DNA of 51,579 nt from RGIG5952 sp045627605 (GTDB lineage Bacteria; Verrucomicrobiota; Kiritimatiellia; RFP12; JAAYLN01). Both the position numbers and the translations under genes were made by a program. Below are positions 1 to 9,072 of this stretch, piece by piece. The stretch is from positions 1 through 51,579 of the forward strand of contig JAZQOA010000124.1 of the NCBI GenBank assembly GCA_045627605.1, in the 5' to 3' direction. Numbering within the stretch: position 1 is the stretch's first letter; the number at the start of each line of letters is the position of its first letter. The notes below the pieces were generated by a model. It had not been told where the DNA came from, did not search any database, and saw only the letters and a program-made list of their open reading frames with translations.

Positions 1-192
1 GCGCCTTGGCGCAACCTGTCTTTTTCGAGTGGTCCCGGCACATCGCTTAATCCATCACATCCCTTCCTCATCGGAAGGTTGTCTTGCTTTGTTTCTGTCA
101 ACCTCTTTCAAAGAACTTCCGCCCCGCCGGAACCGCCGCTCAAACGGCCGCCCCCGCGAAAAACGATGGGAAATAATTTATCATTTCCCGGG

Positions 193-215
193 AAAAGTGT
201 CAACCACTTTTTTTT
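193..215 (+). terminator. Intrinsic terminator of a gene left of the window
   Basis: A 7-bp stem (AAAAGTG at 193-199 with CACTTTT at 205-211) and a 5-nt loop are followed by further T residues, giving an eight-base U run on the plus strand. No plus-strand gene is visible upstream inside the window. Confidence 0.6.
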
Positions 216-360
216 CGCACCCCCGACGGACCTCTGCCCGCCAGGCTCCCGGCGGCTCCCCGGCCTCCAGGCCAAGTCCCCGTCGCGAAAACGAGTAATT
301 AATCTACTCCTTTTTTATAAATAAGTCAACACAGCCTTGATTTTATTCTTCGACTCATCT

Positions 361-402
361 CAAAATCAAAACGCAACACCTTGATTCCCTTGGTGTTGCG
401 TT
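361..402 (-). terminator. Intrinsic terminator after the quinone oxidoreductase gene
   Basis: On the minus strand an 11-bp perfect stem (AACGCAACACC with its complement, 370-380 and 392-402) is followed by TTTTGATTTT. It lies about 75 bases after the stop of the minus-strand gene at 476-1426 and probably ends the metY-DUF486-oxidoreductase transcript. Confidence 0.8.
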
Positions 403-475
403 TAATTGCCTTTTCTCTCGAAAAGGGCAGATTCATCTTCCTGTTTTTGTTTTGAGGATGCCTTTTCCGCCCTTT

Positions 476-1426
476 TTACCGAACCAAGACGACCTTGCCG
501 ATGTTTTCGCACTTGTCGAGCACCGACTGGGCTGTTGCAGCGTCTTCCATTGGGAATGTCGCATGAACAACGGGGCGAATAGAGCCGTTTTCGAATTTCG
601 GCCAATAGTCCCGTTCGAGCGAAGCGAGAATTTCAGCCTTTGCCTCGGACGTCCGCGACCTGAGGGTACTGCCAATAACGCTTACCCCGAGCTTAAAGAG
701 CTTTCGCATGTCTATTTCGCATCGTTCGCCACCTAACGTGGCGATGACAATCCAACGTCCGCCCCGCGCCATGTTTTCAAGGCACACGCCAAGCTCCGGG
801 CCGCAGACGCAATCGAGCGCTATATCCGGCGGAAATTTTTTGAAGGCTTCGGAAACCTTTGACTTCCTGTGGTTGACGACGACATCCGCGCCAAGGGAGC
901 GTACAAAATCCGCTTTGGCCTCGGACCCGACCGTCGTGATGACCTCGGCGCCGCAGGCCTTTGCCAACTGGATTGCGGAAATGCCAAGTCCGCTGGCACC
1001 GGCCTGGACAAAGACCTTGTCGCCTTTTTTCATCCCCGCGAGAACAACGAGGTTGAGATATGACGTGGCAAACGTCTCGGGCAACGAGGCGGCTTCGACA
1101 AAGCCAAGCCCGCGCGGAATGGACATTGCCATGCCGTTGGGAACGGCAACGCGTTCAGCATAGCCCCCGCCACCCAAGAGGGCGCAAATCCTGTCGCCGG
1201 CCTTGAAACGACTTCCCGCATCGGCCTCCAGCACGATTCCCGCGCATTCAAGCCCGGGCCATTCGGGCCACCCCGGTGGCGGCGGATAGTTTCCGTCGCG
1301 TTGCATGAGGTCGGCGCGGTTGACGCCTGCGGCCTTGACCTCGACAAGAATTTCTCCGGATTTCCGAACGGGATCGGGCACGTCGGACCAGACAAGCCCG
1401 CCGCCGACAATTGTCGCTGCTTTCAT
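476..1426 (-). CDS. NAD(P)H:quinone oxidoreductase, zinc-independent MDR family
   Basis: The 316-residue product is a medium-chain dehydrogenase/reductase of the quinone oxidoreductase branch, expected to reduce quinones or enones with NADPH in the cytoplasm. The N-terminal GroES-like domain (about 1-120) has the family pattern GVNRADLMQRDGNYPPP and a GLECAGIV segment. The Rossmann domain follows, with a nucleotide-binding GASGLGISAIQLAK motif near 143-156. The catalytic and structural zinc ligands of alcohol dehydrogenases are missing, as is normal for QOR/zeta-crystallin proteins. The start is the ATG at 1426; no clear ribosome binding site precedes it. It is the last gene of a minus-strand run and is followed by a terminator. 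The physiological substrate cannot be read from the sequence. Confidence 0.9.
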   Translation of the reverse strand: MKAATIVGGGLVWSDVPDPVRKSGEILVEVKAAGVNRADLMQRDGNYPPPPGWPEWPGLECAGIVLEADAGSRFKAGDRICALLGGGGYAERVAVPNGMAMSIPRGLGFVEAASLPETFATSYLNLVVLAGMKKGDKVFVQAGASGLGISAIQLAKACGAEVITTVGSEAKADFVRSLGADVVVNHRKSKVSEAFKKFPPDIALDCVCGPELGVCLENMARGGRWIVIATLGGERCEIDMRKLFKLGVSVIGSTLRSRTSEAKAEILASLERDYWPKFENGSIRPVVHATFPMEDAATAQSVLDKCENIGKVVLVR

Positions 1427-1480
1427 CGTTTAGTTTGGGTTCGCACCATGCCGGCCAAGAAGCCACGCTGCAGGCGCACC

Positions 1481-1828
1481 CTACTCCTTTACGCAAAAGA
1501 TAAAGAAAACCGCAAGCGCAATGCAGGCACCAGCGGCCAAGTAGTTCCAGCCGATCTTCTCATGCATGTACAGAATCGAGAACGGCACGAAAACCGTAAG
1601 GGCTATCGCCTCCTGCAGGATCTTGAGCTGCGGCAACGTGAGGCCCGAAGCCGCGCCGATGCGGTTCGCCGGCACCTGCAACATGTACTCGAAAAAGGCG
1701 ATTCCCCATGAGACAACCACGGCGACCAGCCAGAACTTGCCCTTGAGGGTCCTGAGGTGGCCGTACCACGCGAAGGTCATGAAGACATTCGAGCAGACAA
1801 GCAAAAGCACGGTCCAGAGTTTTGCCAT
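1481..1828 (-). CDS. DMT-family small membrane protein (DUF486)
   Basis: This 115-residue membrane protein matches the DUF486 family, a four-helix relative of the drug/metabolite transporter superfamily. Recognisable segments are the N-terminal MAKLWTVLLLVCSNVFMTFAWYG and the conserved WGIAFFEYMLQVPANRIG stretch. Four hydrophobic helices span the length. I chose the ATG at 1828 because homologues begin directly before the first helix; the frame is open further upstream, but that Arg-rich extension reaches the metY stop and is not hydrophobic. Family members are of unknown substrate. It lies 68 bp after metY and 54 bp before the oxidoreductase, so the three are probably co-transcribed. Confidence 0.85.
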   Translation of the reverse strand: MAKLWTVLLLVCSNVFMTFAWYGHLRTLKGKFWLVAVVVSWGIAFFEYMLQVPANRIGAASGLTLPQLKILQEAIALTVFVPFSILYMHEKIGWNYLAAGACIALAVFFIFCVKE

Positions 1829-1896
1829 GGCGGCATCCCCCGAGTCCCCGCGCGAATCAAGGCACGTCATGCCGGAATCCGCGCGGCGGTTTCGCA

Positions 1897-3165
1897 TTAC
1901 TTCGAAAACGCCTGATCAAGATCGCCAATGATATCGTCCGCCGCCTCAATGCCGACCGAAAGACGAATGAGCCCTTCGGGGATGCCGGCCTCCTTGAGTT
2001 GCTGCGACGAAAGCTGGCGGTGCGTGTGGCTCGCCGGGTGCAGCACGCAGGTGCGGCTGTCCGCGACGTGGGTTTCGATGCTGACAAACTTCAGCGCATC
2101 GATGAACCGGCCGGCCTTTTCGCGGTCGCCCTTCAAGGCGAAGGCGATGACGCCAGACGTGCCGCCGGGCATGTACTTCTGCGCCAGCGCGTAGTCGGGG
2201 CTGTCCTCGAGGCCCGGATAGTTGACCCACTCGACTTCGGGACGGGTCTTGAGGTATTTCGCGACCTTGAGCGCATTTTCGCAGTGGCGCGGAACGCGGA
2301 GATGGAGTGTTTCAAGCCCGATGTTGAGCAGGAACGAGCTAAAGGGCGAAGCCTGCGCGCCGATGTCGCGCATCAACTGCGAGACGAGCTTGGTGGTGTA
2401 GGCGAGCTTGCCGAATTTCTTCGTGTAGACGAGGCCGTGGTAGCTCTCGTCAGGCGTTGTGAGTCCCGGGAATTTTTCGGCATGCGCCTCCCAGTCGAAA
2501 TTGCCGGAATCAATGATGGCGCCACCTGTCTGGCAGGCGTGGCCGTCCATGTATTTCGTCGCCGAATGCGTGACAATGTCCACGCCCCACTCGAACGGAC
2601 GGCAGTTAATCGGCGTCGGGAACGTGTTGTCGACGATGAACGGCACGCCATGCGCATGGGCGAGGCGCGCGAACTTCTCGAGGTCGAGCACGTGGACGCT
2701 GGGGTTCGTGAGGGTTTCGCCGAAAACCGCCTTGGTGTTAGGGCGGAAGTGCTTCTCGATTTCCTCTTCGGGGAGGTTCTGGTCGATAAGCTCGACGTCG
2801 ATGCCGAGCTTCTTGAGCGTGACGGTGAAAAGATTCGACGTGCCACCGTAAATGGCCGCCGTCGAAAGCACATGGTCGCCGGCGTTGGCGATGTTGAAGA
2901 TCGCGAAGAAGTTCGCGGCCTGGCCGGAAGACGTCAGCATCGCCCCAACGCCGCCCTCGAGTTCGCGGATCTTGTCCGCCACGACATCGTTGGTGGGGTT
3001 CTGGAGGCGGGTGTAGAAATAGCCTGGTGCCTCAAGGTCGAAAAGCTTGCCCATTTCCTCGCTCGTCGAGTAGCGCCACGTGGTGCTCTGGTAGATCGGG
3101 AGCTGGCGGGGTTCGCCGTTGCCGGGTTTCCAGCCGCCCTGGATGCAGATTGTATCAAGTTTCAT
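1897..3165 (-). CDS. metY: O-acetylhomoserine aminocarboxypropyltransferase (sulfhydrylase)
   Basis: This PLP enzyme of the Cys/Met metabolism family makes homocysteine from O-acetyl-L-homoserine and sulfide, the direct sulfhydrylation route to methionine. The 422-residue length fits MetY and is longer than cystathionine gamma-synthase. The PLP lysine is K204 in the SATKYMDGH motif; the cofactor-binding YTRLQNPTND (51-60) and SSGQAA (79-84) motifs are intact. A strong ribosome binding site AAGGAG lies 7 bases before the ATG. It sits 48 bp downstream of an unrelated secreted TPR gene. No SAM riboswitch is visible before it. Methionine gamma-lyase is a less likely alternative. Confidence 0.93.
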   Translation of the reverse strand: MKLDTICIQGGWKPGNGEPRQLPIYQSTTWRYSTSEEMGKLFDLEAPGYFYTRLQNPTNDVVADKIRELEGGVGAMLTSSGQAANFFAIFNIANAGDHVLSTAAIYGGTSNLFTVTLKKLGIDVELIDQNLPEEEIEKHFRPNTKAVFGETLTNPSVHVLDLEKFARLAHAHGVPFIVDNTFPTPINCRPFEWGVDIVTHSATKYMDGHACQTGGAIIDSGNFDWEAHAEKFPGLTTPDESYHGLVYTKKFGKLAYTTKLVSQLMRDIGAQASPFSSFLLNIGLETLHLRVPRHCENALKVAKYLKTRPEVEWVNYPGLEDSPDYALAQKYMPGGTSGVIAFALKGDREKAGRFIDALKFVSIETHVADSRTCVLHPASHTHRQLSSQQLKEAGIPEGLIRLSVGIEAADDIIGDLDQAFSK

Positions 3166-3213
3166 TGTTTTCTCCTTGTTGATGCGTTCAAATTGCCGCG
3201 GTACGCAAAAGGG

Positions 3214-5046
3214 CTATCTTTTGCGCGTTTCCTCGCGTCCGTCCTGGAAGATGCGGCGAATCTCCGAGCACTCGCCGGAGACACCGTAGATGTATTCGTC
3301 GCGGAAGTCCTTGGGCATTGAAATTTCGGGGTCGACGTAGTTGGTGGCGCAAGAGGCGTAGTCGATGACAAGCGCCTTCCGGTCGGCGCCGTAGATCCGC
3401 TTCTCATTCCGCGGGAAGAACCATGAGACAAACGACGGCGCGGAATAATTGAAACCGTCATCGGCGACGCAAACCACGTCGACGCGCGACGACTTGATGC
3501 CGAATGGCGTTGCAAAAGGCGGCTCATGGTAGTCGATTTTGATTTCGACGCGACTGGCGCGGGAATCGACCTCGCGAATGGAAACCTTCGCGGGATCACC
3601 CTGGCCAAGAAACCAATGGTACCTGAGGCCTTTTTCACCCGGTGCGCCCACTTCGAGCATCATCTTGCGCGAATACGCGGGGGCGCGCCAAATGCGGGCA
3701 ATGGCAAACGGCGAGTCATAGAGACGTTCGCCAAATGGATCCGGGTAGTCGAGAACGGGACGGAAGTGCGCCGAATCGTCGGCCACGACGCGCAATGGCG
3801 CGAGCGGAGGAAGCGAATTTGTCGAAAGCGAATGGGCCAGGCGGGCCAGCTTCAACGTGTCGACAGCCCCTCCCTCGAAGACAACCGGGTGCGCAGACGG
3901 CTTGAGATAGTCCGCGCGTGACACAAGGTTGGACTGCGAAGCCCGAAGGAGGTACTGCAGGGTTGGAGACACGCGCCCCGTCGCGACAAGGGCGTCCTTG
4001 ACCTCGGGGCGAAGCGCCGCCAGCGCCGTCGCCATGGCGGCGAGAATGGGCCGGTCCGTCCACGATGAACCTGGCGAAATGAAAAGATAGGGCGTGCGCG
4101 TCGGGAAGACATCGCCGAATTTCTCCGCCAGGTAGTCGTGGTGCTGCGGGTAGACATAGATGGTGTTGGAAAGATACTGGATGAGCAGGTTCTGGATGTG
4201 GGAGTTTTGCAACCGCCGCGCACAGCTTCCCCAAAAGGGCCCCGCGACATTCGCGGTGGACGAATTGCCAATGGTTGGGCGGCCCTGGAAATTGAACAAC
4301 GACATCCCCGTGTCAACACCCGCACTGCGCGCCTCGTCGCAGTAGCGCGTCGGGGCAAGTCCCGTGAAAATCGAAGTGCCGAGGATTGAATGGCCGCGGT
4401 CATGGTTGTCGTAGATGTCGCCCCAGTTCCCCGCGGCGGACCCCTCGAGAATCCAGTTGCGAATCAAATCGCCCGTTTTACCGGGGATCCGCGTCAATTT
4501 CGCCGTTGACGGATTTTCCCTGGGAAGGGACAGGGCCACCCTGAAACCGCCAAGGGTCATGTCCCAGACCGTATTCGACGTGGTTATGGGTGCAACACCA
4601 TACAACGGCAGGGGCGTTATTGCGCCGTATGCGTTTTCGGGATGAAGGGAGTTTTCACGGACCTTCGCCAAGGCGGACGTGAAGGCTGGGTCGCGGCGGA
4701 TCAGCGCGAGGTCGGTATCGGCAGACATGCCGGCGACATCGGAAAAGCCCAAATCCGCCGCTTTTGCAATCGAGGCGCGGGCATCGGCGATTCGTCCAAG
4801 GCGCACCTGCGCGCAGGCGCGGTTGTACCACCAGGTCGCGTCATTCGGGAAAAACGCCACGGCATTGCTGCAAACCACATCCATCCCCAGGTAATTGCCT
4901 TCGGGAATGCATTTTTTGAGTTCGGAAAGAAGCTTGTTGTGAACGGGGAAATACTCCTGCATCTGGAAGACGTTCGTCACGCCTCCGGCGAACACGCAGG
5001 GTGCGGCAAGGGAAAAAAGGATGCAGAAGAAATGTTTCACGCGCAT
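3214..5046 (-). CDS. Secreted TPR-containing protein of unknown function
   Basis: The 610-residue product starts with a clear signal peptide (MRVKHFFCILFSLAAPCVFA, cleavage after Ala20). A TPR-like segment follows at about 40-115 (WWYNRACAQVRLGRIADA). The rest is not a family I recognise; it contains a hydrophilic region with RGHSILGTSIF and several HH and WxxDRP motifs, and a basic C-terminus. The ATG at 5046 overlaps the stop of the upstream metalloenzyme gene by 10 bases, so the two are translationally coupled and likely act together in the periplasm or envelope. In-frame codons continue upstream, but the signal peptide fixes the start. Confidence 0.75.
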   Translation of the reverse strand: MRVKHFFCILFSLAAPCVFAGGVTNVFQMQEYFPVHNKLLSELKKCIPEGNYLGMDVVCSNAVAFFPNDATWWYNRACAQVRLGRIADARASIAKAADLGFSDVAGMSADTDLALIRRDPAFTSALAKVRENSLHPENAYGAITPLPLYGVAPITTSNTVWDMTLGGFRVALSLPRENPSTAKLTRIPGKTGDLIRNWILEGSAAGNWGDIYDNHDRGHSILGTSIFTGLAPTRYCDEARSAGVDTGMSLFNFQGRPTIGNSSTANVAGPFWGSCARRLQNSHIQNLLIQYLSNTIYVYPQHHDYLAEKFGDVFPTRTPYLFISPGSSWTDRPILAAMATALAALRPEVKDALVATGRVSPTLQYLLRASQSNLVSRADYLKPSAHPVVFEGGAVDTLKLARLAHSLSTNSLPPLAPLRVVADDSAHFRPVLDYPDPFGERLYDSPFAIARIWRAPAYSRKMMLEVGAPGEKGLRYHWFLGQGDPAKVSIREVDSRASRVEIKIDYHEPPFATPFGIKSSRVDVVCVADDGFNYSAPSFVSWFFPRNEKRIYGADRKALVIDYASCATNYVDPEISMPKDFRDEYIYGVSGECSEIRRIFQDGREETRKR

Positions 5047-5903
5047 GGGGACAATCCAAAATTGCGGAGGATCGCCGGGGTCACATCGACAATCGAGTTG
5101 CAAGACGAGAGAATTTCCTCGGATCCTGGCCCTGCGGCGATAAGCGGAACCTTGTTCAGCGTGTGCCCCTTCTGCCCGATGGCCTCGACATTCCCGTGGT
5201 CAGACGACAACGCGACGGAAATGCCCATGTCAACCGCCAGCGGGAAAAGTTCGCCGAGAAAGACGTCAAGTGTGCGCAGCACATCGCGAGCCGCATCTAT
5301 CGACCCTGAATGCCCCACCTGATCCGTGAGGAAATATTCGAAAAGCGTGTAATCGTATTCAATGGCGATCTGCACGAGATGATCCGCCGCGTCCTTTGCC
5401 GAGACAAGGGGACCGTCATACCCCTTCGCGGAAAGCGAGGCGCGGGTGATGTCATGCAGGAGCGCGTGGTTTTTCATCAGGTCGTCGCGCAGCGAAACCG
5501 TTTCGGGAACGGTTAGGGCCGCCGTTGTCGTGACAGACCGAAAACGACGGGCCCTCACCTCGTCGACGGAATCCGCAAGGTAGGCGTCGGCGAAGCGCGA
5601 GCGTCTCCCCGCCGCCTTCATCGACATGAAGACATTGCCCTCCTCGACAAACTTGCGGAGCGTCGGCCCCGGAAAGCCCGTGACATGGCGCCCCATGAAG
5701 GCGGCGGCATTCCGACCGGTGAAAAGAGAGGCCTGCCCCGTTGCACTTTGAGGCGCCCCCTCCACGCCGAGGCAGGCGTCAACAGGGACGCAACAACTGC
5801 GAACAAGACGGCAGACGGCAGGGCAAACATCGGGCGACACGGGATTGTCGGGCGCTGGAGGCGCCAACCCGAGGCCATCCACAAATATGAAGAGCTGTTT
5901 CAC
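5037..5903 (-). CDS. Alkaline phosphatase-superfamily metalloenzyme (phosphoglycerate mutase/phosphopentomutase-like)
   Basis: The roughly 288-residue protein carries the metal-binding FVDGLGL motif at the N-terminus and SSDHGNVE near the C-terminus, the two hallmarks of the metalloenzyme superfamily shared with independent phosphoglycerate mutase and phosphopentomutase. An SATGQASLFTG motif supplies the likely phospho-acceptor Ser/Thr. It is much shorter than iPGM and no signal peptide is visible, so it is probably a cytoplasmic phosphatase or mutase of unknown substrate. The start is uncertain: a GTG at 5903 fits the domain boundary, whereas an upstream ATG at 5990 would overlap the lptD 3' end by 66 bp. 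It lies 20 bp after lptD and overlaps the next gene by 10 bp. Confidence 0.75.
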   Translation of the reverse strand: MKQLFIFVDGLGLAPPAPDNPVSPDVCPAVCRLVRSCCVPVDACLGVEGAPQSATGQASLFTGRNAAAFMGRHVTGFPGPTLRKFVEEGNVFMSMKAAGRRSRFADAYLADSVDEVRARRFRSVTTTAALTVPETVSLRDDLMKNHALLHDITRASLSAKGYDGPLVSAKDAADHLVQIAIEYDYTLFEYFLTDQVGHSGSIDAARDVLRTLDVFLGELFPLAVDMGISVALSSDHGNVEAIGQKGHTLNKVPLIAAGPGSEEILSSCNSIVDVTPAILRNFGLSPCA

Positions 5904-5923
5904 TCCAAGGCGCGTCTCTTCGC

Positions 5924-8146
5924 CTAGTCGTCCCAGTATCCGTCGCGAAGCTTCCGCTCGTAGCGTGGCGGGACATAGGCGCGCAACCATGCGTTGAACG
6001 AAAGCTTGACCTTGGCATCGCGTTCCGAGCCGTCATCCCTCGTGTATGCCGGCTCATACGAAGTGCGGAACCTGAAGGCAATGCAGTCGAGGCTGTACTG
6101 AAGGTAGGCCGTGACCTGTTCGCACCGGGACCGTTCTGAATCGTAGCGCGCATAGCAGCCAATTGCCCAGTAGTCCGAAAGATTGCAGCGAAGGTCGCCC
6201 GTGAAAAGCGTCGCGTCATTGGGAATGTAGTAGCATTCGCCAGCCGCCTCCCAGCGGTCGCCTTGCCAAAGCGAAATCCAAAAGTCAATGTGGTCGAACT
6301 CGTTCTCCTTGGCGTCGTAAACGGCATCCGCGTCGATCTTGATGTCGTCGGTTGGATGCCAAACCATGTCGGCGCCATATCGCTCAATGCCGTTGTCGCC
6401 TTGCGCATCCTCAAAGAAGTAGACGGTGTAAAGATCAAGGTCAAGCCTTTCGCTTATCCCGCCTTGCGCCTCTTTGCGCTGGACAAGCTGCCTCAGGCCA
6501 AGGCGAACGTAGTGCCCCATGTCGAGTTTGTCGATGCTGTCGAATTGATAGAGGTCGGCAGGCCGGAGATTGGGCTCGGGAATGTAAGTCCAATTCGCAT
6601 ACGGTTCGAGGACGTGGCGGTAGATGCGCCCGTCGGCTCCGTCGTAGAACCCGTAGGCCTTGAAAGACACTTCGGTTCCAAGCTCGAAAAGATTGCGAAG
6701 TTCTCCGCCGCCCTCGACCGTGACGGTCCGCGTGTCGTTTGTCCCGAACTCATTGACATAGGCCTCTTCCCTCTTCTCCTTTGTCTTGGAGTAATACGTC
6801 CCCCGGTACGCGATGCGCGGCACGACCGAAAGGAAACCAAGGGCCTTGAATGGCTTGTTGAGCTCGTGGCGCGTGTCGAAGCGGAAGGTGTCGTAGGAGT
6901 CATGCACGCCGTTCGTAAGCCCGTAATCGGCATACTCGTACTCCAGCAGGCCGCCGGAGGTCTGGCTCTCGTAGTATATCCCGGTATTGCCAAGTTCAAG
7001 CAAGGCCGTGTCAAACCAGGCGTCGGGCATGCGGTTGACGTTTTGGTAGAAGTCGTTGACCCTGTGGTTGACGCCTATGCCCATTGAAAAATATTCGCCA
7101 TTGTGCGTATACGAGGCGTAGGACTCCGGCTGCACGTAGTCCTTGTATTCGTCTTCGTAGAACTCCTCCATCACATAGCTGTCGGAAAAGAACGAGGTGC
7201 GGATCGTCAGGTAGTCGGACGATGTGAAATACGTGTCGTGGTGAAGCGTGAACCGATAGCGGTTTTCCTCCACGATGTCGCGATCCTCGTAGCGGTCGAA
7301 ATCCTCGCCCATGGGATCGTCGTCGAATATCCCGTAGGCGCCAACCATGCCGTGCGATCCCCCGTTGTAAATGTCGCCGAATTTCCAGGAAAGATCCTCG
7401 CCCAATGCGAATCCGCGTTTCGTGCGGTAGTCAAAGTGCGAATGGGAATCCAAGGAATCGTGGAACTCGCCGCCGAGATCGGCCAGCTGCATCTTGTAGG
7501 TTGTGAGAAGATACGCGCCCCAGTCCGATTCGTATCCGGGGATGAAGCGCCATCCGAAGTGGTCGACGAGGCTGCGCTTGAAAACCGGGTAGTAGAAGAT
7601 GGGGCATCCCTCGAACTTCACCTTGCCGCCATGCATGAGCACGTATTCGCCGGGCATGAACTCGGCTTCGCGCGCCGTTACGCAATAGTGCAGGCGGGAC
7701 GGGTCGTTGGTGCATGTGGTGACGAGGGCGTCAGTAAGCAGATAGGCCCCGCTTAAATCACGTTTCGCAGGCCCCGAAATGACGCGGACGGATTGCGACT
7801 GCATATCCAGGTTCGGGGCCAACCCCTCGCCCGTCTTGTAATTGAAGGTTATCCTGTTGGAGCGGGTGGCGGCCTGCCCTTCGCGGACAAGCACGACGTT
7901 GCCGTCCGCCACCACTTCGCCATTCTCGCGGTTGACCAGCATGCGGTCCGCAGTGACCTGGGCGTCTTTCTGCCGGATCACGACACCGCCAGAAGCCTGC
8001 ACCCAGCCGTTTGACAAAGTCTGGAAACTTTGCGCCGAGATGTCGACGGGGGCGTCCGCCGAATAGGGCGTGACGCCAAAATTCGGCGCCGCGGCAGCCG
8101 TCATCACGGTTGCGACGGCAAGAAAGGCTATCGCTGCTTTTCGCAT
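5924..8146 (-). CDS. lptD: LPS-assembly outer-membrane protein LptD (OstA/Imp)
   Basis: The 740-residue product has a signal peptide (cleavage near Ala20), an N-terminal OstA/LptA-like beta-jellyroll (about 35-150, with GGVVIRQKDAQVTADRM and GNVVLVREGQ repeats) and a C-terminal beta-barrel rich in alternating aromatic and charged strands. The pattern CPIFYYPVFKRS in the N-terminal part of the barrel domain is typical of LptD. LptD inserts lipopolysaccharide into the outer leaflet, with LptE. No LptE gene is obvious nearby. Only a few Cys are present, so the disulfide arrangement of E. coli may differ. It follows the AsmA-like gene by 21 bp and precedes a metalloenzyme gene by 20 bp. Confidence 0.9.
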   Translation of the reverse strand: MRKAAIAFLAVATVMTAAAAPNFGVTPYSADAPVDISAQSFQTLSNGWVQASGGVVIRQKDAQVTADRMLVNRENGEVVADGNVVLVREGQAATRSNRITFNYKTGEGLAPNLDMQSQSVRVISGPAKRDLSGAYLLTDALVTTCTNDPSRLHYCVTAREAEFMPGEYVLMHGGKVKFEGCPIFYYPVFKRSLVDHFGWRFIPGYESDWGAYLLTTYKMQLADLGGEFHDSLDSHSHFDYRTKRGFALGEDLSWKFGDIYNGGSHGMVGAYGIFDDDPMGEDFDRYEDRDIVEENRYRFTLHHDTYFTSSDYLTIRTSFFSDSYVMEEFYEDEYKDYVQPESYASYTHNGEYFSMGIGVNHRVNDFYQNVNRMPDAWFDTALLELGNTGIYYESQTSGGLLEYEYADYGLTNGVHDSYDTFRFDTRHELNKPFKALGFLSVVPRIAYRGTYYSKTKEKREEAYVNEFGTNDTRTVTVEGGGELRNLFELGTEVSFKAYGFYDGADGRIYRHVLEPYANWTYIPEPNLRPADLYQFDSIDKLDMGHYVRLGLRQLVQRKEAQGGISERLDLDLYTVYFFEDAQGDNGIERYGADMVWHPTDDIKIDADAVYDAKENEFDHIDFWISLWQGDRWEAAGECYYIPNDATLFTGDLRCNLSDYWAIGCYARYDSERSRCEQVTAYLQYSLDCIAFRFRTSYEPAYTRDDGSERDAKVKLSFNAWLRAYVPPRYERKLRDGYWDD

Positions 8147-8167
8147 GGATCTTCCGTATTTCTAACG

Positions 8168-9004
8168 TTACTCTGAAACAGACTCGGGAGCCGCGTTGGT
8201 TTCCGCCGTCTTGTCGCCGCCGCCAAAGAGGGAGCCGATGCCCTTGACTGCCGCGCCGACACCCTTGACCGCCGCGCCGCCGACGGCGCCAACCGCATCG
8301 GCCGCCGCGCCGCCGACAGCGCCTACCGCATCGACCGCCGCGCCGCCGACGCTCCCGACGGCGTGCACCACGCTGCTGAGAATCGACTTCACGAGAATCT
8401 GGACAATCTGGATCGGCATGAAAGCTCCGTCCTTGCCGATGTCATTGAGCTCAATCTCCAGAAGCGGCACCTCAAAACCGGCGCCGACCTTGACGCCGAT
8501 CGTGCCCTCGTCGACAAGGAAATGGTCGATTACGACGGGCATGGACTTCTTCTCGTTCTTGGGCTTGTCCGTTTTATCCTCTTTCTCAGGCGGCGGGAAG
8601 CGCTCTTCAAGCTGGCCGAGGAAAGCGGCGATGTTGTTGGACGTGAGCTTCTGGTGGTACCAGACCTTCGGCTCGCCAACGTGAATCTCGCGGATGTGGC
8701 ACGTCCCCTTGAAAAGGTCGCGCGTCGCGACATCGACATGCAGCGTGCCGAGGTGGAACATGTAGGGCGTGTCGAAGCCCTCGGGGTTGCCAATCTCGAA
8801 ATTCGAAATCTTGACCTCGCCACGAAGCACTGAGACATCGACATCCGAAACCGAAACCGGAACGCCAAGCAACTTGGGCACAACTGTGTTGACGGACCCC
8901 TCGATGATCGAGCCGATGCGCCAAAGCAGCACCGCGACCAAAACCACGATCACCCCAAGAACGACGCCGGTGACCTTAAGCGCCTTTTTTGCCTTTGCGT
9001 TCAT
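8168..9004 (-). CDS. AsmA-like inner-membrane-anchored protein with Gly/Ala repeat tail
   Basis: The 278-residue protein starts with a cytoplasmic basic stretch and one membrane anchor (VVLGVIVVLVAVLLWRIG, about 14-31). It is followed by an AsmA/DUF748-like region (VPVSVSDVDVSVLRGEVKIS, then IGNPEGFDTP) and a Lys/Glu-rich linker (EKEDKTDKPKNEKKS). The C-terminus is a low-complexity series of imperfect VGAVGGAA-type repeats (about 205-260). AsmA-like proteins act in lipid transport between the membranes, which fits its position 21 bp upstream of lptD. The ATG at 9004 is preceded by GAGGAAACCAAC; the frame is open upstream through a GC-rich hairpin, so the longer form is unlikely. Confidence 0.8.
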   Translation of the reverse strand: MNAKAKKALKVTGVVLGVIVVLVAVLLWRIGSIIEGSVNTVVPKLLGVPVSVSDVDVSVLRGEVKISNFEIGNPEGFDTPYMFHLGTLHVDVATRDLFKGTCHIREIHVGEPKVWYHQKLTSNNIAAFLGQLEERFPPPEKEDKTDKPKNEKKSMPVVIDHFLVDEGTIGVKVGAGFEVPLLEIELNDIGKDGAFMPIQIVQILVKSILSSVVHAVGSVGGAAVDAVGAVGGAAADAVGAVGGAAVKGVGAAVKGIGSLFGGGDKTAETNAAPESVSE

Positions 9005-9023
9005 GTTGGTTTCCTCATCGAAG

Positions 9024-9057
9024 GGCGGGGCCAGCACGCCGGCCCCGCCCTTTTTTA
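9024..9057. terminator. GC-rich hairpin between ilvE and the AsmA-like gene
   Basis: A stem of at least 10 bp (GGGCGGGGCC with GGCCCCGCCC) lies between two minus-strand genes. The T run follows on the plus strand, while on the minus strand the A run precedes the stem and only TT follows it. It could still pause minus-strand transcription after ilvE, but its polarity is that of a plus-strand terminator. Confidence 0.45.
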
Positions 9058-9072
9058 TCATCCGATTGGCAA

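Larger units (their letters stand above)
1..475. other. Gene-free left edge of the window
   Basis: I see no convincing coding region here; the short open frames are rich in Pro/Arg and lack ribosome binding sites. The stretch holds a palindrome with arms at 168-174 and 183-189, a plus-strand terminator at 193-215 and a minus-strand terminator at 361-402. The plus-strand terminator implies a rightward gene ending just outside the window. Confidence 0.6.

Noticed and set aside
1..190. End of an rRNA operon at the left edge
   Set aside because: No 5S or 23S consensus is recognisable; only palindromes and a terminator are present.
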